A DNA stretch of 64,000 nt from Streptomyces collinus Tu 365. GTDB taxonomy: Bacteria; Actinomycetota; Actinomycetes; Streptomycetales; Streptomycetaceae. Position 1 is the stretch's first letter; each line of letters opens with the position of its first letter. Under the pieces are notes generated by a model. The model was given only the letters and a program-made list of their open reading frames with translations. It was not told where the DNA came from and did no database searches. The stretch is from NCBI RefSeq assembly GCF_000444875.1, contig NC_021985.1, positions 3,915,535-3,979,534 on the forward strand. The letters run 5' to 3'. The position numbers and the translations under genes are program-made. This document shows, piece by piece, positions 8,498-15,692 of the stretch.

Positions 8498-8953
8498 TCA
8501 CTGTGCGGGCAGCGCCCGGTCCCGCACCACGTGCTTCATCACCAGCGTCGAGGTCAGCCGCTGCACGCCCGGCAGGGTGGCGAGCCGGTCGTCGTACAGC
8601 CGCTGGAAGGCGGCGAGGTCGGCGGTGGCCACCCGCAGCAGGTAGTCCGGCTCGCCGAACAGCCGCTGGGCGTCCAGCACGTGGTCCAGCTCGCCGACCG
8701 CCCGCTCGAACTCCGCGACCGTGTCCCGGTCCTCCTGCCGCATGGAGACGAAGACCAGCGCCTCGAAGTTCAGGCCGAGCGCGGCCGCGTCCACCACCGC
8801 CCGGTAGCCCTGGATGGCGCCGGACCGCTCCAGCTCGCGCAGCCGCCGGTGGCAGGGCGAGACGCTCAGGCGCACCCGGGCGGCCAGCTCGGTCACGGTC
8901 AGTCGCCCGTCCTGCTGCAGCTCGGCAAGGATTTTCCGGTCCACGTCGTCCAT
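8498..8953 (-). CDS. Lrp/AsnC family transcriptional regulator
   Basis: 151 residues. N-terminal winged helix-turn-helix (MDDVDRKILAELQQDGR, LAARVRLSVSPCHRRLREL) followed by an RAM/ACT-like ligand domain (about 65-148). Divergent from a LysE exporter 82 bases away, the standard arrangement for an amino-acid-sensing activator of its exporter. The effector is probably an amino acid; which one cannot be read from sequence. Confidence 0.92.
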   Translation of the reverse strand: MDDVDRKILAELQQDGRLTVTELAARVRLSVSPCHRRLRELERSGAIQGYRAVVDAAALGLNFEALVFVSMRQEDRDTVAEFERAVGELDHVLDAQRLFGEPDYLLRVATADLAAFQRLYDDRLATLPGVQRLTSTLVMKHVVRDRALPAQ

Positions 8954-9035
8954 GAGGAAGATTCTCCCTCACAAGCCGCGATCACGAGCAAACTTCGGGA
9001 ACACTTTCGGGCCATTCACGCCTAATGTCCCCGGT

Positions 9036-9656
9036 ATGAACTCCGGACTGCTCCTCTCCTTCCTCGCCGTGGACCTGCTGCTGGTGTGCGTGCCGGGCGC
9101 GGACTGGGCGTACGTCATCGCGGCCGCCCTGCGCGGGCGTCCGGTGCCGCGCGCGGTGGCGGGCCTGGTCTGCGGGTACGCCCTGCACACGGTGCTGGCG
9201 GCGGCGGGCCTCGCGGTCCTGGTGGCGGGCTCGCCCCGGCTGCTGACGGCGCTGACGGTGGCGGGCGCCGGGTACCTGCTGTGGCTCGGCTGGGGGGTGC
9301 TGCGCCGCCCGGCCGTCCCGGGGGCGGCCCGTCAGGCGGCGGACGACGACGGCCGCCTCTTCCTGCGGGGTGCCACCATCAGCGGGCTGAACCCGAAGGG
9401 GCTGCTGCTCTACCTCTCGGTGCTGCCGCAGTTCCTCACCCTGCGCGGTGGCCACCTCCCGGTGCCCGTGCAGACGGCCGCCCTCGGCCTGCTCCACATG
9501 GCGTGCTGCGCGGCCGTCTACCTCACCGTGGGCCTGCTCGCCCGGGTTTTGCTTGCGGCCCGCCCGGCGGCGGCCCGCGCGGTCACCCGCACCTCGGGCG
9601 CCGCGATGCTCGGCATCGGCGCGTTCCTGCTGGTGGAGCGTCTCGCGACGCTGTGA
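9036..9656 (+). CDS. LysE/RhtB family amino-acid exporter
   Basis: 206 residues with about six hydrophobic segments starting at residue 4. The signatures VPGADWAYVIAAALRGR (near residues 18-34) and GATISGLNPKGLLLYLSVLPQF (GLNPKG) are those of LysE/RhtB exporters, which move amino acids or homoserine lactones out of the cell. ATG 9036 gives the normal family length. Divergent from the Lrp regulator, which probably controls it. Its stop is three bases from the end of the convergent F420-type gene. Confidence 0.92.
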   Translation: MNSGLLLSFLAVDLLLVCVPGADWAYVIAAALRGRPVPRAVAGLVCGYALHTVLAAAGLAVLVAGSPRLLTALTVAGAGYLLWLGWGVLRRPAVPGAARQAADDDGRLFLRGATISGLNPKGLLLYLSVLPQFLTLRGGHLPVPVQTAALGLLHMACCAAVYLTVGLLARVLLAARPAAARAVTRTSGAAMLGIGAFLLVERLATL

Positions 9657-9659
9657 CGC

Positions 9660-10136
9660 TCACCCGGGGTCGAGCCGGAAGAGCCTGATCTCGCGCGCCA
9701 CCCGCGCCTGGTAGGCGGCGTACGGCGGCCAGAACACCAGGAGTTCGCGCCAGACGGCGGCCCGTTCCGCGCCGGTGAGCAGCCGGGCCGTGACGGGGAC
9801 GTCCCGCCCCTTCCAGCTGACGAAGGCGTCCGGGTGGGCGAGCAGGTTGTGGGTCCAGGCGGGATGCCCGGGCCGCCCGAAGTTGGAGCCGACCAGGACC
9901 CAGCCGCGGCCGTCCGCCGCGGGCATGCAGGCGAGCGGGGTCCTGCGGGGCAGTCCGCTGCGGGCGCCGGTGGAGGTGAGGATCACCCCGGGCAGCATCA
10001 GGGCGCTGAGCAGCACCCGGCCCCCGGTGAGCCGGTGCACGGCCCGGTCGAGCGCCGGGACCACGTGCGGGGCGACCTTCGCGAAGGCCCGGCCGGCGGA
10101 CACCCGCTGCACGCACCGCACCGCGAGGCCGGGCAT
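9660..10136 (-). CDS. Ddn-like F420-dependent nitroreductase family protein
   Basis: 158 residues, deazaflavin-dependent nitroreductase family (DUF385 type). Family features: LTSTGARSGLPRRTPLACMP and GWVLVGSNFGRPGHPAWTHNLLAHPD, a split beta-barrel that binds F420. Members reduce nitro compounds or activated double bonds with F420H2. Its ATG overlaps the stop of the acyl-CoA dehydrogenase upstream (TGATG), so the pair is co-translated and the enzyme may reduce an enone or quinone in the same catabolic route. Substrate unknown. Confidence 0.85.
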   Translation of the reverse strand: MPGLAVRCVQRVSAGRAFAKVAPHVVPALDRAVHRLTGGRVLLSALMLPGVILTSTGARSGLPRRTPLACMPAADGRGWVLVGSNFGRPGHPAWTHNLLAHPDAFVSWKGRDVPVTARLLTGAERAAVWRELLVFWPPYAAYQARVAREIRLFRLDPG

Positions 10137-11338
10137 CAGACCGCCACCTCGCCGCGGCCGAACAGCCCGGCCCCGCCGAACAGCCCCGCCTCCTCGGCGG
10201 CCCGGTCCCGCAGCCGGTGCGCGGGGCCGAACAGCAGCTCGTCCCCGGCCGCCCGTTTGAAGTACAGGTGGGCCTCGTGCTCCCAGGTGAACCCGATCCC
10301 GCCGTGCAGCTGGATCGCCTCCCCGGCCGCGGAGCGCGCCGCCTCCAGCGCCTGCGCGAGCGCGAGCCGGCCCGCGCGCCGGCCGTGGGCGGCGGCCCAG
10401 GCCGCGTAGCACGCGGCCGAGCGCGCGGCCTGCACCCGCACGTAGACGTCCGCGAGCCGGTGCTTGACCGCCTGGAAGGAGCCGACCGGCCGCCCGAACT
10501 GCTCGCGCTGCCCGACGTACTCGACGGTCCGCTCCAGCGCCCGCCCCGCGGTGCCCACCGCCTCGGCGGCGAGCACGGTGGCCACGCCGTCGCCGAGGTC
10601 CGCGAGTGCCGTGAGCACGTCCGCGTCGTCGGTCCCCAGCAACCGGGCGGGTGTGTCGCGCAGTTGGACACGGCCCTGGGGCCGGGTGACGTCGAGCGCG
10701 GTCTGCCGCGCCCGCGCCAGCCCCTCGGCGTCTCCGTCGACCAGGAACAGCAGGGTCCGGGACCGCGTGAACCCCCCGGTGTGCGCGGGCACGAGGAGCA
10801 GGTGCGCGCTGTGCCCGTCGAGCACCTGGTCGGCCTGGCCGTACAGCCGCCAGCCGTCGCCGCCGCGCCGGGCCTGCACCCCGCCGGCCCGCCCTCCACC
10901 TGCCCAGGGGCCGTCGTTGCCGCCGGTCAGGGCGAGGGCGGTGGCGAGGGCGGGGCCGGGGACGGCGAGGGCCGCGGTGCGGACGCCGGCGGCGAGCGGG
11001 GGCAGCAGTGCGGCGCGCTGCGCCTCGGTGCCGAGGGCGAGGACCAGCGGGGCGGCGAGGACGGAGGTGGCCAGCAGCGGTGAGGGGGCCAGCGCGCGTC
11101 CGGTCTCCTCACAGGCGAGGGCGAGTTCGGTGACCGAGCAGCCGACACCGCCGTAGCCCTCCGGGACGGCGAGCCCGGGCAGGCCGAGCCGGCCGGCCAG
11201 GGCGGACCACAGGGCGGGGTCGTACCCGGCCGGGCTGTCGGCGGCGGCCCGCAGTTCGGCGCCGCCGCAGCGCTTGCGCAGCAGCTCGCGCAGGGTGCGG
11301 CGGATCTCGTCCTGCTCGGCGGTGAGGCGGGTGTCCAT
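10136..11338 (-). CDS. Acyl-CoA dehydrogenase, FadE heteromer-type subunit
   Basis: 400 residues with the three-domain acyl-CoA dehydrogenase fold: N-terminal helices, a middle beta domain (about 120-220) and the C-terminal helical domain with REQFGRPVGSFQAVKHRLADVYV and QLHGGIGFTWEHEAHLYFKRA. No clear catalytic Glu of the FERG type is seen, which suits the partner subunit of the alpha2-beta2 dehydrogenases of steroid degradation. First gene of a leftward pair with the Ddn-like gene, driven from the operator-bearing promoter at 11375-11462. Confidence 0.88.
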   Translation of the reverse strand: MDTRLTAEQDEIRRTLRELLRKRCGGAELRAAADSPAGYDPALWSALAGRLGLPGLAVPEGYGGVGCSVTELALACEETGRALAPSPLLATSVLAAPLVLALGTEAQRAALLPPLAAGVRTAALAVPGPALATALALTGGNDGPWAGGGRAGGVQARRGGDGWRLYGQADQVLDGHSAHLLLVPAHTGGFTRSRTLLFLVDGDAEGLARARQTALDVTRPQGRVQLRDTPARLLGTDDADVLTALADLGDGVATVLAAEAVGTAGRALERTVEYVGQREQFGRPVGSFQAVKHRLADVYVRVQAARSAACYAAWAAAHGRRAGRLALAQALEAARSAAGEAIQLHGGIGFTWEHEAHLYFKRAAGDELLFGPAHRLRDRAAEEAGLFGGAGLFGRGEVAV

Positions 11339-11374
11339 GGCTGATCCGATCCCTCCGGCCCGATGCACCCTGAA

Positions 11375-11389
11375 CTGACGGACCGTCAT
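11375..11389. promoter_or_regulatory. Operator palindrome upstream of the acyl-CoA dehydrogenase
   Basis: CTGACGGACCGTCAT, one mismatch to the symmetric CTGACNNNNNGTCAG motif at the last base, 37 bases upstream of ATG 11338 on the minus strand. It belongs to the same divergent promoter as 11448-11462. Confidence 0.72.
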
Positions 11390-11447
11390 GTTAGGCCCGC
11401 CGGGCGGGGAAACCCAGGGGCGCGACACCTGCCGCGCTCCGGCTCAT

Positions 11448-11462
11448 CTGATGTACCGTCAG
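11448..11462. promoter_or_regulatory. Operator palindrome overlapping a probable leaderless promoter
   Basis: CTGATGTACCGTCAG ends four bases before ATG 11467. There is no room for a ribosome site. TACCGT inside the palindrome has the TANNNT form of a -10 element, 8 bases before ATG, which fits a leaderless transcript occluded by a repressor. Confidence 0.75.
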
Positions 11463-11466
11463 ATTC

Positions 11467-12639
11467 ATGAAGCCCGGGAACCGGAAGGTCGCCGTGGCCG
11501 GGGTGGCCCTCTCCGACTGCGGCCGCGTGGACGACGCGACCCCGTACGCCCTGCACGCCCAGGCGGCCCGCCGGGCCCTGGCCGACGCGGGTCTGGACCG
11601 CGCCCTGGTGGACGGCTTCGCGTCGGCCGGCCTCGGCACGCTGGCACCGGTGGAGGTGGCCGAGTACCTGGGCCTTCGCCCCACCTGGGTGGACTCCACC
11701 TCCGTCGGGGGCTCGACCTGGGAGGTCATGGCGGCGCACGCGGCGGACGCGATAGCGGCCGGCCACGCCGAGGCCGTCCTGCTGGTCTACGGGTCGACGG
11801 CGCGGGCGGACATCAGGGCGGGCCGCCGGACGGGCGAGCTGTCCTTCGGGGCGCGCGGCCCGCTCCAGTTCGAGGTCCCGTACGGCCACACGCTGATCGC
11901 CAAGTACGCGATGGCGGCCCGCCGGCACATGATCGAGCACGGCACCACGATCGAGCAGCTCGCGCAGGTGGCGGTGCAGGCCCGGGCCAACGCCGCCCTC
12001 AACCCGGAGGCGATGTACCGCGACCCCGTCACCGTGGACGACGTGCTGGGCGGCCCGCTGATCGCCGACCCGTTCACCAAGCTGCACTGCTGTCTGCGCT
12101 CGGACGGCGGCGCGGCGGTCCTGCTGGTGGCCGAGGAGTACGCGCGGGACTGCCGCGCGCGGCCGGTGTGGATCCTCGGCACCGGGGAGCACGTCTCGCA
12201 CGCCGCCATGTCCGAGTGGCCGGACTTCACGGTCTCCCCGGCGGCCGTCAGCGGCCGGCTGGCCTTCGGCCGGGCCGGGGTGCGCCCCGCCGACATGGAC
12301 TTCGCCGAGATCTACGACGCCTTCACCTACATGACCCTGGTGACCCTGGAGGACCTGGGCTTCTGCGCCAAGGGCGAGGGCGGGGCGTTCGTGGAGAAGG
12401 GGCGGTTGCTGGTGCGCGGCGGGGAGCTGCCGGTGAACACGGACGGCGGCGGCCTGTCCGCCCAGCACCCGGGCATGCGCGGCCTCTTCCTGCTGGTGGA
12501 GGCGGTACGGCAGCTGCGGGGCGAGGCCGGCGAGCGCCAGGTCCGCGCCCGGGACGGCGGCCCGCCACGCCTCGGCGTGGCCTCCGGAACGGGCGGCTGG
12601 TTCTGCTCCTCGGCGACGGTGGTACTGGGCCGGGACTGA
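11467..12639 (+). CDS. Lipid-transfer protein/thiolase-like (second Ltp family member)
   Basis: 390 residues, thiolase superfamily of the SCP-x/Ltp type. The C-terminal region shares IYDAFTYMTLVTLEDLGF and FCAKGEGGAF with the Ltp2-like protein, but reads SAQHPGMRG where Ltp2 has EAYVHG, so a thiolase-style His replaces one tyrosine. The N-terminal nucleophile segment (VGGSTWEV) has no Cys, which argues against true thiolase activity. Probably an aldolase or acyl-binding partner of a DUF35 protein; one is encoded at 13398-13793. The start abuts an operator; GTG 11494 has a better ribosome site but would remove the first beta strand. Confidence 0.83.
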   Translation: MKPGNRKVAVAGVALSDCGRVDDATPYALHAQAARRALADAGLDRALVDGFASAGLGTLAPVEVAEYLGLRPTWVDSTSVGGSTWEVMAAHAADAIAAGHAEAVLLVYGSTARADIRAGRRTGELSFGARGPLQFEVPYGHTLIAKYAMAARRHMIEHGTTIEQLAQVAVQARANAALNPEAMYRDPVTVDDVLGGPLIADPFTKLHCCLRSDGGAAVLLVAEEYARDCRARPVWILGTGEHVSHAAMSEWPDFTVSPAAVSGRLAFGRAGVRPADMDFAEIYDAFTYMTLVTLEDLGFCAKGEGGAFVEKGRLLVRGGELPVNTDGGGLSAQHPGMRGLFLLVEAVRQLRGEAGERQVRARDGGPPRLGVASGTGGWFCSSATVVLGRD

Positions 12640-12718
12640 CGAGCAGCGTGACGGGTCGGCGGGCGCGGCGGCGTGCCTTCCGGGCGGGTGGTGCGCCGCC
12701 CGGGGCGATACTCGCCCC

Positions 12719-13387
12719 ATGGCACAAAAGGATCTCCACGACATGCTGCGGTCCCTGCGGGTGTGGGCACCCGGAGTGACGGAACTGCGGCCCTTCGACC
12801 CGGACAAGGCCCCGCCGGCCCCGCTGCACCTGTTCACCACCTGGTTCGCCGAGGCGGTCGAGGCGGGCCAGCCGGAGCCGCACACCATGTCGCTGGCCAC
12901 GACGGACGCGGACGGCCGGCCGGACGCCCGGATCGTGATGCTGCACGGCGCCGACGCGGACGGCTGGTCCTTCGCGAGTCACGCCACGAGCCGCAAGGGC
13001 CGGGACCTGACCGCCCGCCCGTACGCCGCCCTGGTCTTCTACTGGCCGGTGCTGGGCCGCCAGGTGCGGGTGCGGGGCACGGTGGCGGCGGCGCCGTCCC
13101 CGGAGAGCCAGGCGGACCTGCACGCGCGCTCGACGGGGGCGCTGGCGGCCGCGCTCACGGGACGGCAGAGCGAGGAACTGGCCTCGCTGGAGGAGCTGCG
13201 CGAGGTGTCGCTGGCCGCCTGGGAACGGGCCCGGGACAACCCGGCGGAGCCGTCCCCCACCTGGACCCTGTACCGGCTGCGCCCCGATGCGGTGGAGTTC
13301 TTCCAGGGCGAACCGGAGCGCCGGCACGTCCGGCTGGAGTACCGGCGCACCGAGTTCGGCTGGAGCAGGCGGCTGCTGTGGCCGTGA
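12719..13387 (+). CDS. Pyridoxamine 5'-phosphate oxidase family flavoprotein
   Basis: 222 residues with a PNPOx split barrel: TMSLATTDADGRPDARIVMLHGADADGWSFASHATSRKGRDL is the FMN-binding region and EFFQGEPERRHVR corresponds to the PdxH C-terminal end. A second, more canonical pdxH is at 51321-52007, so this copy may act on another substrate in the catabolic block. No ribosome site is seen; a GATACT element 6 bases before the ATG suggests a leaderless transcript. Confidence 0.82.
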   Translation: MAQKDLHDMLRSLRVWAPGVTELRPFDPDKAPPAPLHLFTTWFAEAVEAGQPEPHTMSLATTDADGRPDARIVMLHGADADGWSFASHATSRKGRDLTARPYAALVFYWPVLGRQVRVRGTVAAAPSPESQADLHARSTGALAAALTGRQSEELASLEELREVSLAAWERARDNPAEPSPTWTLYRLRPDAVEFFQGEPERRHVRLEYRRTEFGWSRRLLWP

Positions 13388-13397
13388 CGGGCGCGGC

Positions 13398-13793
13398 TCA
13401 GCGGCCGGGCGCGAACACCGGCACGCCGTCCCGGAACGTGACCCGCAGGGCCATGCCGGCCACCGCGTCCTCCCCCGCGCACCCCACCAGCTCGGTCATC
13501 ATCCGCGGCCCCTCGGCGAGATCCACCACCGCCGCCACGTAGGGGGTGCGGCCGCCGAAGGGCGGGAGGTCGTTGCGGTGGACGGTGGACCAGGTGTAGA
13601 GCACCGCCCGGCCGCTCGCCTCCTCCCAGGCCACCTCGGCGCTCCAGCAGTGCGGGCAGAACTCACGGGGGTAGTGGTGGGCCCGGCCGCAGTCCCGGCA
13701 GCGGCGGATCAGCAGGCGGCCGGCGGCGGCCGCCTCCCAGTAGGGGCGGGTGAAGGCGTCGGCCCCGGGGACGCCGGAGCCGTCCGCGCTCAT
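13398..13793 (-). CDS. DUF35 zinc-ribbon/OB-fold protein
   Basis: 131 residues: Cys32, Cys35, Cys46 and Cys49 form the zinc ribbon, followed by the OB fold (AVLYTWSTVHRNDLPPF, PYVAAVVDLAEGPRMMTELVG). Paralogue of the protein at 2634-3041 and the natural partner for the second Ltp protein at 11467-12639, although the two are on opposite strands. Its ATG overlaps the stop of the DoxX-like gene by four bases (ATGA). Confidence 0.87.
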   Translation of the reverse strand: MSADGSGVPGADAFTRPYWEAAAAGRLLIRRCRDCGRAHHYPREFCPHCWSAEVAWEEASGRAVLYTWSTVHRNDLPPFGGRTPYVAAVVDLAEGPRMMTELVGCAGEDAVAGMALRVTFRDGVPVFAPGR

Positions 13794-14242
13794 CCGAACC
13801 ACCCCAGCACCGCGTCCAGCGACCAGGTCTGCCAGGCCATGGCGAAGAACCCGACCAGCGAGATCAGCGCCATCATGGAGTTCTGGCCCTGCTCCGCCCA
13901 GTCGTGGATCATCAGCACGAAGTAGAGGACGTTCAGGACCAGGCCGCCCAGCAGGGCCACCGGGGTCAGGAAGCCGAGGACCAGGCCGAGGCCGAGGGCG
14001 AGTTCGGCGTAGGCCACGACGTACGCCATCAGCTTCGGCCGCGGCCTCACCACTCGCTCGAAGCCCGTCCGCACCGGGGCCCAGCGGTGCTCCGCGGCCA
14101 CGTCCGCCGCCCAGGCGATGCCCGTCCCGCGCTCGAACCACGCCTTCTTGTCCTTGTGCCGCCAGCTCTCCAGCCACCACAGGCCGAGCCCCATCCGCAG
14201 CACCGCGAGCCACTCCGCGCCGTCGAGCCAGATCGCGTCCAT
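13790..14242 (-). CDS. DoxX-like integral membrane protein
   Basis: 150 residues. After an N-terminal segment with an EWLAVLRMGLGLWWLESW motif there are three further hydrophobic helices, the DoxX/DoxD (quinol-side thiosulfate oxidase subunit) pattern. Members take part in membrane redox or act as quinone-linked partners. It heads a two-gene unit with a DUF35 gene, an unusual combination. An operator palindrome lies 6 bases upstream of its ATG, with TACCGT as a possible -10 and no ribosome site, like the Ltp gene at 11467. Confidence 0.8.
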   Translation of the reverse strand: MDAIWLDGAEWLAVLRMGLGLWWLESWRHKDKKAWFERGTGIAWAADVAAEHRWAPVRTGFERVVRPRPKLMAYVVAYAELALGLGLVLGFLTPVALLGGLVLNVLYFVLMIHDWAEQGQNSMMALISLVGFFAMAWQTWSLDAVLGWFG

Positions 14243-14247
14243 GGCAT

Positions 14248-14262
14248 CTGACGGTACGTCAG
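14248..14262. promoter_or_regulatory. Operator palindrome upstream of the DoxX-like gene
   Basis: CTGACGGTACGTCAG, fully symmetric in its five-base arms, flanked by AT on both sides. Six bases upstream of ATG 14242 (minus strand) and 138 bases upstream of the divergent monooxygenase gene. Confidence 0.8.
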
Positions 14263-14399
14263 ATCCGTGGGATTGCCGAGGGGTCGCGACGCCGCTCTTC
14301 ACCGTGCGCGCGCCGTTCCCGTACACCCGTGATCAATCCGCAACCAATTCCGGTCTTGACCGAGACCCATCAACGGAGTGCGTGATTACGCTCGCGCTC

Positions 14400-15578
14400 A
14401 TGGCCGACTCCCGTCCCTCCTCCGTGCACCTCTCCCCGACCCCCGCCGACCGCCCCGTCTACGTCATCGGCGCGGGCCCCGGCGGGCTGGCGGCCGCCCA
14501 CGCGCTGCGGTCCCGGGGCATACGGGCGGTGGTCCTGGAGAAGTCCGACCAGGTGGGTTCCTCCTGGCGACGGCACTACGACCGGCTGCACCTGCACACC
14601 ACCCGCCGGCTGTCCGCCCTGCCGGGCCTCAGGATGCCCCGCAGGTTCGGGCGCTGGGTGTCCCGGGACGACGTGGTGCGGTACCTGGAGAAATACGCCG
14701 AGCACCACGAGCTGGAGATCGTCACCGGGGTCGAGGTGTTCCGGATCGAGCGGTCGGCGGACGGCGCGGGCTGGCTGCTGCACGCCTCCGGGGGCCGGGA
14801 GCTGACCGGCAGCGCGGTGGTGGTCGCCACCGGCTACAACCACACCCCGCGGGTGCCCGACTGGCCGGGCTTCGACGGCTTCGGCGGGGACTTCACCCAC
14901 GCCGCCCACTACCGCAACGCCGAGCCCTACGCGGGCCGGGACGTGCTCGTCGTCGGCGTCGGCAACACCGGCGCCGAGATAGCCGTGGACCTGGTGGAGG
15001 GCGGGGCCGCCCGGGTGCGGCTCGCGGTACGCACCGCCCCGCACATCGTGCGCCGCTCGACCGCCGGCTGGGCCGCCCAGTACACGGGCGTGCTGGTGCG
15101 GCGGCTGCCGGTGCGGCTCGTCGACCGGCTCGCCCGGCCGCTCGCCCGGATCAGCACCCCGGACCTGTCCGCGCACGGGCTGGCGCGCCCGGAGACCGGG
15201 CTGTACAGCAGGGTGCGGGAGGGTGCCATCCCGGTCCAGGACGTCGGCCTCATCGACGCCGTCCGCAAGGGGAAGGTGGAGGTCGTGGCCGCCGTCGAGG
15301 GCTTCGAGGACGGGAAGGTGGCCCTCGCCGACGGGAGCCGGATCTCGCCGGACGCGGTGATCGCGGCCACCGGGTACGTCCGGGCGCTGGAAGGACTGGT
15401 CGGGCACCTGGAGGTGCTGGACGGCCGCGGCAGGCCGGTGGTGCACGGGCCGCGCACCCCGGCGAACGCGCCCGGCCTGTACTTCACCGGGTTCACCAAC
15501 CCGATCAGCGGCATGTTCCGCGAGCTGGCGATCGACGCGGAACGGATCGCCGGAGCGGTGGCCCGCGCGCTGGCCTAG
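14400..15578 (+). CDS. FAD/NAD(P)-dependent flavin monooxygenase (FMO/BVMO-like)
   Basis: 392 residues. FAD-binding GAGPGG at 24-29, a second nucleotide motif VGVGNTGAE near 180, and between them FGGDFTHAAHY, which fits the FxGxxxHxxxY fingerprint of class B flavin monooxygenases. Such enzymes carry out Baeyer-Villiger or heteroatom oxygenation with NADPH; a steroid or ketone oxygenation would suit the neighbours. ATG 14400 has no evident ribosome site; GTG 14382 with GGAG close upstream is an alternative. A 31-base gap separates the end from the next operator pair. Confidence 0.85.
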   Translation: MADSRPSSVHLSPTPADRPVYVIGAGPGGLAAAHALRSRGIRAVVLEKSDQVGSSWRRHYDRLHLHTTRRLSALPGLRMPRRFGRWVSRDDVVRYLEKYAEHHELEIVTGVEVFRIERSADGAGWLLHASGGRELTGSAVVVATGYNHTPRVPDWPGFDGFGGDFTHAAHYRNAEPYAGRDVLVVGVGNTGAEIAVDLVEGGAARVRLAVRTAPHIVRRSTAGWAAQYTGVLVRRLPVRLVDRLARPLARISTPDLSAHGLARPETGLYSRVREGAIPVQDVGLIDAVRKGKVEVVAAVEGFEDGKVALADGSRISPDAVIAATGYVRALEGLVGHLEVLDGRGRPVVHGPRTPANAPGLYFTGFTNPISGMFRELAIDAERIAGAVARALA

Positions 15579-15609
15579 CCTCCACAACTTTCCCGCTCAC
15601 GACCCATTC

Positions 15610-15648
15610 CTGACGCTCTGTCAGTTCAGTAATCTGACAGAGCGTCAG
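15610..15648. promoter_or_regulatory. Pair of mutually complementary operator palindromes
   Basis: CTGACGCTCTGTCAG (15610-15624) and CTGACAGAGCGTCAG (15634-15648) are exact reverse complements of each other, separated by 9 bases, so the whole unit is also a 15-bp perfect inverted repeat. TAATCT (15630-15635) overlaps the second copy as a -10 candidate for the acyl-CoA synthetase operon. As RNA it could form a stable hairpin after the monooxygenase gene. Confidence 0.8.
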
Positions 15649-15692
15649 TTATGGGCGCCTGTCATGGCTGTCACACAGGAGCGGGCGGACCG

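Noticed and set aside
12719..13387. Called pdxH proper
   Set aside because: A complete PdxH with all end motifs is at 51321-52007; this copy is divergent, so only the family is given.
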